From Triatoma infestans (Eukaryota; Arthropoda; Insecta; Hemiptera; Reduviidae): 64,000 nucleotides of DNA. The stretch is taken from contig JAAEAF010004322.1 of assembly GCA_011037195.1 (NCBI GenBank), positions 43,908 to 107,907 of the forward strand, in the 5' to 3' direction. The translations under genes were made by a program, and so were the position numbers. The notes under the pieces are model-generated. The model did not search any database. It saw nothing but the letters and a program-made list of their open reading frames with translations, and was not told the DNA's origin. This document shows, one piece after another, positions 55,006-64,000 of the stretch. Numbering within the stretch: position 1 is the first letter of the stretch; every line of letters starts with the position of its first letter.

Positions 55006-56300
55006 GTGGAGCTAGGCTGCACTCGGCTGGTAGAACACGTAGTCGACACAGAGGGCCATCCTCCGATTAAACAGAGGTATTATCCGGTGTCTCCCTTTAT
55101 ACAACGTATAATGAATCACGAGCTGGATATGATGCTAAGGAAAGGGATCGTAGAGCCTTCGAACAGCGATTGGTCGTCACCAGTCCTTATCGTAAGGAAG
55201 AAGGTTGGCACGCATCGCTTCTGTGTTGACTATCGCGAGGTGAATAAAGTAACCAAGCGTGACGCCTATCCCTTGCCATACGTGTCTGCGATTCTAGACC
55301 GGTTAAGGAACAACAGGTACCTATCTCCTTAGACATTAAAAGTGCCTACTGGCAAATTCCAGTTGAGCGGAATAGTAGGGAGAAAACCACATTTACAGTG
55401 CCTTATCGTGGATTATTTCAGTTTTGTCGTATGCCCTTCGGCTTACAAAATACTCTAGCCACGTGGCAGCGATTGGTTGATGCCATTTTGGGACCAGCTT
55501 TGGAGCTTATGTTTTCTGCTACCTGGATGATATAGTCGTGGCTACACCTACGTTTGAGGAACACCTCCATGTTCTCGAAGAGGTATTAAAGCGGCTGACA
55601 ACCGCTGGCCTTACGTTATCGTGTGACAAGTAACAGTTCTGCCGCCAGGAATTAAAATATTTGGGTTATGTGGTCAATGAAAATAGATTGGGAGTAGACC
55701 CAGACAAGGTGTCTGCAATCCTGAATTTTCCCCGGCCGACGACCGTCAAGCAGGTGAGAAGGTTTATTGGCTTGGCTAGTTGGTACGGCGATTCGTGCCC
55801 CACTTTTCAAGTACCATTGCACCCCTGACGGAGCTGTTAAAGAAGAATAAGAAATTCGTATGGGGAACACCACAAGAAGACGCTTTACTTGAATTACAAA
55901 ACCGACTTGTTTCAGCTCCCCATCCTAGCTTGTCCAGATTTTGAGCGTCCGTTCATTTTGCAGACAGATGCGTCGTCGACGGGACTAGGCGCAATATTGA
56001 GTCAAGTGTTTGAGGATGGCGAGAGAGCGATCGCGTATGCCAGCCGTGCGCTTACGAATGGTGAGAAAAAGTTTGCGGCCACGGTCGCAATGCCTAAGCT
56101 GCTCTGGGCTATTAAGAAGTTCCGCCCACATTTAGAAGGCACGAAATTCACGGACATCACTGACCATAGTGCTCTCAAATGGTTGATGAAGCTCAAGGAC
56201 CCAAACGGACGGTTAGGAAGATAGGCTCTGCTGCTTCAGGAGCATGAATTTGATATCGTCCACCGAGCAGGGAAGTTGAATACTGCAGCCGACGCACTAT
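55006..56300 (+). pseudogene. Gypsy family A reverse transcriptase and RNase H
   Basis: The frame 55006-55332 gives HPPIKQRYYPVSP, MLRKGIVEPSNSDWSSP and HRFCVDYREVNKVT. A shift at about 55330 precedes DIKSAYWQIPVE and RMPFGLQN. The YLDD catalytic box is at 55520-55531. A stop near 55631 and a shift at about 55785 follow, with RRFIGLASWYG between them. RNase H in frame 55889-56224: QTDASSTGLGAILSQ, AIAYASRALTNGEKK and TDHSALKWLMKLKD, then an in-frame TAG and VHRAGKLNTAADALSRV. In RNase H the usual E of the E-x-E-x-L-A motif is changed (FAATVAMPKLLWAI). Confidence 0.86.
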
Positions 56301-57569
56301 CAAGGGTGAATGAAGGGATGCTTAATGCCCTCGAGGACGGAGCAAAGCCGGATGGGTGGTACAAAATAATGAAGGCAAGTATAGGAGCAAATCCCGAACA
56401 ATATCCTTTGTGGAGTGTAAATGAGGGAGTCATCCGGAGGTATGTTAAGAACCCAAAGGATATCCTCGATTCCGAGGACCCGAGGACCCGTGGTCATACC
56501 GAAGCATTAGCGCTCCCAAGTACTGAGGGAATGTCATGATGATTCCACCGCTGGACATTTAGGTATCTTTAAAACAAGGTGAGACTGAAACAGAAATATT
56601 ATTGGCCCGGCATGGCTACCGATACCGCACGATATGTAAGTCGTTTTTCGACATGTATGGCAAACAAGCCGGAGCAGCTAAGACCAGCTGGATTTTATGG
56701 AGAGCAACGCAAGGTTTCGCGGCCATGGGAGGTTGTAAGGACTGACGTTATGGGGCCTCTGCGTAGAAGTTCCCAGCAGTACATTCTGGTAGTTTGCGAT
56801 TACTTTACCAATTATGTGCTCCTACACCCGTTGAGACAGGCTAATGCCAAATCAATAGTAAAGTTTATAGAAGACCAAGTCTTTCTAGTTTTCGGAGCCT
56901 CAAAGACGGTTATAACGGACAATGGTGTGCGTTCGTAATCCCGAATTCAAATCGCTCTTGGACAAGTACAGTGTTAAGGCTATAAGAACGCCATATCACC
57001 ACTCCCAGAGTAACCCCTACCGAACGAGCTAATCGTGTGGTAAAAACTGCCATTCGATCTATCTGGGAACCGAGCAGAAACACTGGAACCAAGAGCTACA
57101 AAAGATAGCGTTCGCTCTGAGGACAGCCATGCACGAGGCAACAGGTTATACGCCCGCCTACCTTAACTCTGGGAGGGAACTCCACTTGTTTAACCCAGAG
57201 GTTCAGCAACACGAAGCGAGTTCGGACCTACCCCAGATAACATCAAGAGACCTGGTTAGGCGACTTGGTCAGGTAAAGAGCGTATGGGACAGGGTAACGA
57301 AAAACCTCGCGGAGGCGTATAAGAAGCCCAAACATTCCTACAACCTGAGAAGGAGAGAATTGGGTTACTCACTAGGTCAAGAGGTATGGAAAAAGGAATT
57401 TACGCTATCAGACGCTTCCAGAAATTACTCCAGCAAGCTGGCGCCTAAATTCCGAAAATGCATAATAGGTAAAAAGATTTCGAACACGGCCTATGAGCTA
57501 AAAGATGAGGATGGCCGCAATGTAGGAATATGGCACCCAAAAGACTTGAAACCTCATCCCACTTCCTGA
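56301..57569 (+). pseudogene. Gypsy family A integrase
   Basis: The zinc finger spans about 56545-56665: GHLGIFKT, RLKQKYYWPGMATD and RFSTCMANK. The first Cys of the expected C-x-x-C is Phe. The catalytic core in frame 56579-56938 has RPWEVVRTDVMGPLRR (first Asp) and VITDNGVRS (second Asp). The Glu-bearing region near 57025 is shifted. Frame 57129-57569 continues with EATGYTPAYLNSGREL, a basic linker and the C-terminal GPF/Y-like module FRKCIIGKKISNTAYELKD ending DLKPHP. Several stops separate the parts. Right after it lie the polypurine tract and 3' LTR. Confidence 0.86.
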
Positions 57570-57633
57570 CCCCCCTTTCTCCAGTATCCCGTCTCTTTCC
57601 GAGTCGGTTTGCCTTAGCGTCCCTCCTCTTCTT

Positions 57634-57648
57634 GAGGAGGGGGGAGAA
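57634..57648 (+). promoter_or_regulatory. Polypurine tract of family A element
   Basis: GAGGAGGGGGGAGAA directly precedes TGTTACG, the 3' LTR start. Confidence 0.88.
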
Positions 57649-58989
57649 TGTTACGTTCGTATGCGCTTATGGCCCCTCCGGGATCGGTCGATATAGAACC
57701 TAGAAATTTAATTGTAGATTAGTTTTAAGTTAGCGTAAGGAGTAATGTTAAAGTGGTGTAAGAAGTAGAGTTAAGTTAGTATAAGGCATAGGTTTACGTT
57801 AGCATTAATTAATTTAGTTTAGGTTTAGATTAATAATTTAGTCAGTTAATTTAGGATTTAGGAAGAATATAATTTAGGGATTAGTGAAGGGTTAATGGTG
57901 AGAAGAGAACTGCCGAGAAGAGGACTTACGAAGAGATGGAAGGGTGGAATGGAGAGGAGAGAGAGGAAGGTTAGGACCGATAGCAGCAGAGAGAGGTTGC
58001 GCGAGGGCACACCACAATAGGGGCCCCTAAGTTATAAAGCTTGTTGTCGTATTTTGCTAAAACGTCGATTCAACGGATTTCCCGGCTGTCGAAAGTGTAA
58101 CGACACCCCGAAGGGGATAGAGCCAGCCGCTAGAAATATACATAGTAAATACTGAGCACTAAAGGAATATCAGTTGAGAAGGTGCTCAACTTGTGCTGTG
58201 GGAGAAGCCAGCCTTCCCTACTACAACAGAAGAGGGATTGAGGAGTAAATGTGTGAGGTTAGAAAGACGAAAACTGTAAATAGTGTAAAAACGAGAGCAG
58301 GAATAGGAAATAGATTAGGTAGGAGATACTTTTCTTTTTATATTATTTTAATAAGGTTTAATTTTAATTTATTTCTTATTTCTGTAATTTTTTTTTCTTC
58401 TCTTTTTATTTTCTTAAAAAGTGTTGATTTTGTTTTTATATGTATGATTTTTGCAGAAAAATGTATTCTTATTGAACCCACGTATTTGTTAGCTTCTATT
58501 AGTTGAAACACTAGTAACAGTTGGAACAGTACAACTGACACAAGTAGAGTGGCTGAGTGGCACTAGGTGCCGGGCTGTCAAGCAGAGTATCACTAGATCG
58601 ATTCAGGCAGGGCCAGCTTTTTTGTATTCTTTTTATTTTAGGTTTTTTCCCCTACTTCTACTTATTTCTTTTTTTTTTTTTCTTGCTTACATTATTTTTT
58701 TAATTTTTTTTTTACGTGGTTTTTTAGTTGCACTTCATATCTTCTTTTTTTTTTCTTTTTCTTTTTTTTATCTGTCTTTCCTTCTTTTTTTTTCTTCCCC
58801 CTCCCTTTTCCTGCGTTTTCTTTTCCTTTGGTTTTATTGTGTTCTTTCCCCTTTTCATTTTTATTTTGCTCCTTTTAATTTGCCTGTTTTCTCTTTCGCC
58901 TTCCTTGATTTAGAATTCCTCCGTCTCCACTGACCTAGCTGTGGTGATTTCGCTCCAGTTTGAGAGCTACTCAGTGGAAGATTGTAACA
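57649..58989 (+). repeat. 3' LTR of family A element (1341 bp)
   Basis: Complete LTR, TGTTACG to TGTAACA. It contains the tRNA-like segment at 58550-58615 (TGGCTGAGTGGCACTAGG, AGATCGATTCAGG) followed by about 300 bases of T-rich DNA and CTCCACTGACCTAGCTG. Apparent ORFs are artefacts of the pyrimidine tract. Confidence 0.92.
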
Positions 58990-59352
58990 ATATATATATA
59001 TATATATATATATAGGTCAAATATTTCGACACGTGAAATACTTTTTAAAAAATTGTTTTATTTATGCACAAGTAATACACAAAGAACAGATTAAAGATGT
59101 GTGAACTAGTGCTAAGTCGTATCTACCAGTGCTACTGCTGCTGCCTGGGGCTAGCTTATATATAATTATCTCTTAGTGACACACTAGATTTCTTATTAGA
59201 ACATTTACTAATACAATAGTATAATTACACAGATTTTTTAGTGGTAGTAATGATAAGGTTGTGCGTTATTCCATTTATTCGCTTACATATATGCAAAATA
59301 TATATATATATATAGACATATATACGTGTGTGTGTGTGTGTGTGTGTGTGTG
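58990..59352. repeat. Microsatellites (AT)n and (TA)n(TG)n
   Basis: (AT)n follows the 3' LTR at 58989-59014. A (TA)n block near 59295-59312 and a (TG)n run at 59328-59352 follow. DNA between them has no gene. Confidence 0.85.
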
Positions 59353-60332
59353 TACATAAATACAGACCATTCGCTAAAAACATTTTGTTCGTATTCAGTG
59401 AGCACCAAAACATGCATAACCGTTGAAAACCCAATTTCGAAAATCTGGCAGGATCGCAATACTTCCACGATCGCAATACTTCCACTTAATACGAGTGAGA
59501 GAAAGTAAAAATGGGTTTTAGAAAACTTATGTGTTCCAGCGGACACACTACGCTATTAAACTAAAATACCCAAAAATTGTTTTAATGACCTAATCCTAAG
59601 AAATCTCCTAGGTTTCGGTTGATTCTGCCACTTGTTAGTAATTCGATTTTTCAGATGTCCAATATTACCTTGAAAGCTTGAGTTTTCACAGGATTTTCAT
59701 GTTTTGAGGTTCCCTGAGTAGGAAGCAAAAGCGGAAGTCTAGGTGCGTGTGTGTATTAACAATATATCTCAAAAATGAAAAATCGCAGGTAGCTGGAACG
59801 TATTCTGATTAGGTACTACCTAACTATCTGGCAAGAAAGTTTCGGCCAAAATCCATTAACCGGAAGTGCGATATTAGTGAATGATTTTCCAGTTTTCCCG
59901 ATTTACTTGAAAAATCGAAACTCCTAAAAAAATAATTCAAACGGAATCTCTCATATGACAATTGCAACATGCGTACAATACGTTTTTAAGTTGTTCAACC
60001 CCCATAATACCCCGCACAAGAACCCCTATTACTCACTCACCCATTACCACCGCTAAGAGAAAAGTTGGTTCGCTTTTTAATGTGAGAAACGTTCGGTTTT
60101 GACCAAATAGATGCTCCCAAGAAACGTATACTACGTTAAAAGCATAAAAGGATTGTGAATGGACGTTTGACTATTCTCTAAAATATTACACATTCTTATA
60201 TTTAAGTAATATTAATAAGAATTAAGTAATATTTTGCCAAAATTATGATTGTGAGGAAATCAGTTGAAGAGCAGTGCGTCTTTAACTGGACATTTTTTTC
60301 TGCAATTTTGTAGAAAATGACACCATCGCAAT

Positions 60333-60571
60333 AAGGAAGGGATTAGCTAAGTGGTTAGCGTACTGGACTCCCACGCGAAGGTCCCGGGTTCGAGTCCAGC
60401 TGTGCTGCCCTTGGATTTTTTCTTCTTAGGAGCCCCTACAACTCACTGTCCGGTGATGGACAGTGGTGTCTGTAACGAGAGAACACTATCCGGAGACCGC
60501 AGGGCACTGAGAAGGCTCCGGGCCGCCGATGACCATAGATGTTGACGCGCCTTAAATTTAAAAAAAAAAAA
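60333..60571 (+). mobile_element. tRNA-derived SINE, copy 3
   Basis: Same family as the copies at 43275 and 43716. It has the A box TAGCTAAGTGGTTAGCG, a consensus B box GGTTCGAGTCC, the CACTGTCCGGTGATGGACAG body, a GATGTTGACGCGCCTTAAA end and a poly(A) of about 12. It is the best-preserved copy. Confidence 0.9.
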
Positions 60572-61313
60572 ATCCATCGTGGTTTCTTCAAAAATTTGGT
60601 GAGGAACACTCGCACCACTTTCTCTTGCTGCAGTTTAGCGAATTATAATTGACAAATTTCCCCCAAACTTATAATTTTTACTAAATATTTGTCTTCAATT
60701 TTATATCAATGGGAGAAACTAAATTTAATAAAATGACTTTTTTGAGGAAAGTGTAACCTCCCTCCTTCCATTCACCCGAAACTTCTTGAAATGAACTTTC
60801 TAGGAAATAAATTTTCAAACCAAAGTGATAGGTCTCTGTATTCATAGTTAGTAGACCAAATATAAAGAAATCTGGCGGTGTTTTTATGGTAAAAAATACA
60901 CAAAACAGAAAAACCTGTTTAGTAAAAATGCACTTTCGGTCAACCGATTTTCTTCAATTTCGGAGTTTGGCAATATATTTAATTCTAATTATTTATATGA
61001 TAGCATTGGATATTAAACTGAGATAGTTCTTTATAAGTAAACATAACCCCACCCTTTCCCCAAAAGCCGCCTTAAATTTTTCTAGAGAAATATTGCAAAT
61101 AAAAATTATAGCGCTTAATATATGTACTTGATATAAGTTTAAAGAAAATGGTTGGGGTCATTTCCGAAAAAATCGCAAAATGAGAGAAACCTTTCAGTAA
61201 AGTGGTTCTTCCGGTTCAGGAATTTCAACAGACAAATAATTGTCGGATCCCATATTAATTTCTAAACGGAATATAAAGTTTGAACTTTCTGCGATTTTTC
61301 ATTTTTGAGCTGA

Positions 61314-61382
61314 TCACATACATACATAAGTACATACATACATTCATTCATACGTACATACACATACATACGCACACGCGCA
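61314..61382 (+). repeat. Microsatellite (CATA)n / (CA)n
   Basis: Imperfect run of ACATACATACAT with CATTCATT variants. Confidence 0.85.
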
Positions 61383-61629
61383 GACCACTTTCTTTGGACT
61401 CAGGGACCTCAACACGTGTATTTCCGGTGAAAATCGATATGGAAAATTTGATACGTTTGCAATACTTCCTCGTAAGAGAACGTAATAAAAATGCATACTA
61501 ACTAAACTTGTATGGAGCTATCAAACCTATCAGTTTTGTTTCAAACTTTTTTCTATATCATATTCTAATCTACATAGGCTCATACTTAGGCTAATAAACA
61601 TTTAGTAAAAAGTCCAAATTTAAAGCAAT

Positions 61630-61914
61630 TTACTGTGGTTTGATGAAAAAAAAACTCATACTGAAGAACTTAAAAAATTGACTGACTTGATTGGTAGATT
61701 TTAGTGAAATAAAATTCCTAAATACTAGGGCAAAGTTAAACTTTACAACATGGTTAACATGCTGATAAGGGGTGAACGAGGTGTAGGTTGTGGGAGAGAG
61801 CTGTTGTAACAAGTTGATATTAACTGGCAAGGACCTGCTGGGTGAACTACCAGTGTTTTCCATTAGTGCCGGCTGTGTCCTGCCCTCGGCATCACCAATC
61901 TCATCATCGCTCAT
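61630..61914 (-). CDS. Hypothetical protein or first coding exon
   Basis: Minus frame starting MSDDEIGDAEGRTQPALM, then NTGSSPSRSLPVNINLLQQ and SPTTYTSFTPYQHVNH. The first 55 codons are GC-balanced and protein-like, while the remaining part is AT-rich and Phe-rich like intronic translation. A GTAAAG after CATGTT could be a splice donor near 61744. No family is recognised. It is the best candidate in the window for a non-transposon exon, but it may be chance. Confidence 0.25.
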   Translation of the reverse strand: MSDDEIGDAEGRTQPALMENTGSSPSRSLPVNINLLQQLSPTTYTSFTPYQHVNHVVKFNFALVFRNFISLKSTNQVSQFFKFFSMSFFFIKPQ

Positions 61915-62231
61915 ATCTATATACTTCTGTTTTTTGTTTTACATTCATCAATACAGCAAGAAAGGGGAACATAACTGGCTTCAATGTTTACCATTAAATA
62001 TTCATAGCAATTCTCAGATTGTATATTTTCCAAGATAGCTTCTCTTCAGTTGGGTATTCTGAAAGCAAAAAGAAAACCATCTAGTTAAATGGAGCGAGTA
62101 GAAATATGAAGTGAGTGTGATGTGAGTAGAAATGTGAGTACGAAATATACACAGTCATATAGTAGTCCCGCTACGAAGGTATAAAGTATATGAGTGCTCT
62201 CTCCGGCTACGCCTGCTCTGCCTCTGTTGGT

Positions 62232-62425
62232 TTGGATATTTTATGACTTAGGTAGTAATAGGTTGTATTAGTTAGTTATTAGGACTTAGGTAGTAGTAAA
62301 GTATTATTTAGTTATATGACTTAGGTAGTAGGTTGTATTAGTTTGTTATATGACTTAGGTAGTAGGTTGTATTAGTTTGTTATATGACCTAGGTAGTAGT
62401 AGGTTTATTAGTTAGTTATAGATAG
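62232..62425 (+). repeat. Minisatellite, unit about 40 bp
   Basis: Five or so units of TATGACTTAGGTAGTAGG then TTGTATTAGTTTGTTA. Two neighbouring units are identical. It ends in (GATA)n at 62420. Confidence 0.85.
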
Positions 62426-62449
62426 ATAGATAAATGTGTTTATTTACTC

Positions 62450-64000
62450 AAATATATAATATTGTTTAATTAAATACGAAAAGAAAACACTCGTTAGGCA
62501 ATGGAAATCCGTCTACCAGGAGTTGTCCTACGAATTAATTTTTAACTTTTTTTTTAACAATAAAAAGAAAAACAAAAACAAACAAAACAACTAAAATACA
62601 ATAAACCTTTACAATTAATTTATGAGAAAGAAATATATACATTTTAATTGAAGTTAAATTCAGAAACTAAAAACTGTCTGTACTTTAAAACCATTTTTAA
62701 AAAAATATATAATTTATACCAATCCTTGCCGTTTAGCCACATAGAAACTTGTTGTTCATTTAAAACATTTTTGTCCCAAATATTTTTCCTAAAACCACTC
62801 CTAATAGGTTAGTTACCAAATTATATGCAACATATTTTCATCTTCATTTAAATTACACATTGACCAGATATACACAATATCATTTATCCACGGTTTATAA
62901 TTTAAATTAAATAATTCACATCTTGCCTTAAATATTGTTCTAATTAAATCCAAACTAAATTCACCATTAATATATACGTATAATATTATGATCAAGTTTT
63001 TTATACAATAAATGATACTCCGCACCCGATGCCAAAATAAATAGCTCGTTCCTAAAATCTTCTATACCTTTGTTAATTATATTAACCATCTGCTCATACC
63101 ATCTATCTACTGTTGTAAGTTCTCTATCTGGAACCATGGACTACTCTTTGTTTTAATACCATCCATAGCTACAATATACGGAAGTCTGCCAGAATTGTAA
63201 TTCAATATTTTACATATATAATTTACATTCAGCTCTAATGTGCGGTAATATATAGGTTTTCTACCAGTTTCCAAATATAATTGATAATTAGGAGTGTTTA
63301 GTGGGAGACAAAAGATCTTCTTAATAAATAATTTCTGCACCTGCTCAAGTTGCTAGTATTTATGGTAACCCTACTGAGCCCCATAGCATAACGTTGATTC
63401 TATTACAGACTCATATATCTTAAATTCCACCGAAATAGGTACTCTACTATTGGAAAACGCATTGGACCAAACATAGTTCATAGCCAGCTTGGCTGATTTA
63501 ATTTTTTCACTAAAATGATCGTTCAAAGATAAATTGTCTGTGACGGTGATGCCTAAATATTTGTAATTTCTAACTGTTTCTACTCGCTCCATTTAAATTT
63601 AAATTTAATTTTGACTCTTTTCCCTTTTTGTTACTATTGAATACCCAATTCCCATTATCTAAATATCGTTCCCATTTAAGTATGGTATCTTTTAATTTTG
63701 TTGGTGAATCTTCTATTATCACTATATCGTCCGCGAACAATAATAGGTTGACATTCGTCAGGCCAATAGTTACTCCGCCTCCTAATTCTTCACCCAAATC
63801 ATTTATAAAAAGGTCGAACAGTATTACGCTTAAATTACAACCTTGCCTCAAACCAATATTTGTTGTAAATGAGTGCGATATACCATTCCGATTCCAAACA
63901 ACTGCATTACTTTTGGAATATAGATTTCTTAGAGCTTACTTTCTGTTTTTTGTTTTTTGATTTTGACTTTCATAAAAGACCCTATTGTATTTATATGTTG
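62450..64000 (-). pseudogene. LINE ORF2 3' half, runs off the window
   Basis: Minus-strand RT and post-RT region. In 63960-63570: GLRQGCNLSVILFDLFIND and the catalytic FADD in LLLFADDIVIIEDSP. Frame 63592-63371 has YKYLGITVTDNLSLND and ESTLCYGAQ. Frame 63340-63107 has the C-terminal KKIFCLPLNTPNYQLYLETG. Frame 63025-62813 has IRTIFKARCELFNLN and ends near CNLNEDENMLHIIW, the C-terminal domain. Frameshifts separate all pieces. The element ends at about 62440, next to the (GATA)n and minisatellite. It probably belongs to the same group as the plus-strand LINE at 0.5-7.7 kb. Confidence 0.82.

Larger units (their letters stand above)
51753..58989 (+). mobile_element. Gypsy family A element with two LTRs, heavily mutated
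   Basis: 5' LTR 51753-52786 (missing its first 20-odd bases and an internal segment), PBS at 52790, gag, protease, RT, RNase H, integrase, polypurine tract at 57634-57648 and 3' LTR 57649-58989. No target duplication can be checked because the left end is truncated and the right flank is (AT)n. Numerous stops and frameshifts make it inactive. The same LTR family is solo at 32832-37741. Confidence 0.9.
59360..61500 (+). repeat. Non-coding region bounded by a diverged direct repeat
   Basis: Segments 59360-59515 and 61380-61500 share CAGACCA at the start, a GTTGAAAA / GTGAAAAT region, GCAATACTTCC and GTAATAAAAATG-like ends in the same order. Both follow microsatellites ((TG)n and (CATA)n). The stretch between is AT-rich without any reading frame I trust, apart from the SINE at 60333. 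It looks like a decayed non-autonomous element or tandem pair. Confidence 0.5.

Overview
The window looks like repeat-rich chromosomal DNA from an arthropod, most likely an insect. No bacterial operon structure is present, the DNA is AT-rich with long microsatellites, and nearly all recognisable coding sequence belongs to eukaryotic mobile elements. The strongest pointers to an arthropod are an env-bearing Gypsy (errantivirus-type) element, a Jockey-type LINE, a Penelope-like element, a Polinton/Maverick remnant and tRNA-derived SINEs. I found no complete host gene. A few short exon-like pieces without obvious transposon similarity are listed with low confidence.

Layout. 0-7.7 kb: a Gypsy RT scrap, then an old LINE on the + strand that was split by a 579-bp solo LTR (947-1525, TSD ATTTC) and by a 4.9-kb minus-strand LINE (2545-7478, 16-bp TSD). 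7.7-10 kb: a P-loop ATPase fragment followed by a decayed Polinton block (packaging ATPase, unknown protein, integrase start). 10.2-11.6 kb: a repeat also found at 39.4-40.4 kb, minisatellites and two tandem tRNA-like units. 11.6-39.4 kb: a structure bounded by near-identical inverted arms of about 1.9-2.2 kb. Its interior holds a Penelope-like element split by a full-length Jockey-type LINE, a diverged third arm copy and unassigned coding-like scraps. The right arm is split by the errantivirus (26655-38770). The errantivirus env is in turn split by a solo LTR (32832-37741), which is itself split by an RTE-type LINE (33306-36838). This makes four nested levels, each with a visible target-site duplication except the arm structure itself.

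39.4-44.8 kb: LTR-like repeats with embedded tRNA-like segments, then a 2.5-kb minisatellite of (CA)n plus a conserved core, carrying two SINEs. 44.8-51.1 kb: a minus-strand Gypsy element, gag to integrase, interrupted by a 1.85-kb LTR-like block containing a 480-bp palindrome. 51.75-58.99 kb: a plus-strand Gypsy element with both LTRs, PBS and polypurine tract but many stops. Its LTR family is the same one that sits solo in the errantivirus env. 59-64 kb: microsatellites, a diverged direct repeat, a third SINE, a minisatellite and the 3' part of a minus-strand LINE running off the window.

Functionally, only the Jockey-type LINE (intact ORF1 and ORF2) looks possibly competent. The errantivirus is structurally complete but broken by stops, frameshifts and the solo LTR. 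All boundaries were read by eye; identities and ages were not computed.
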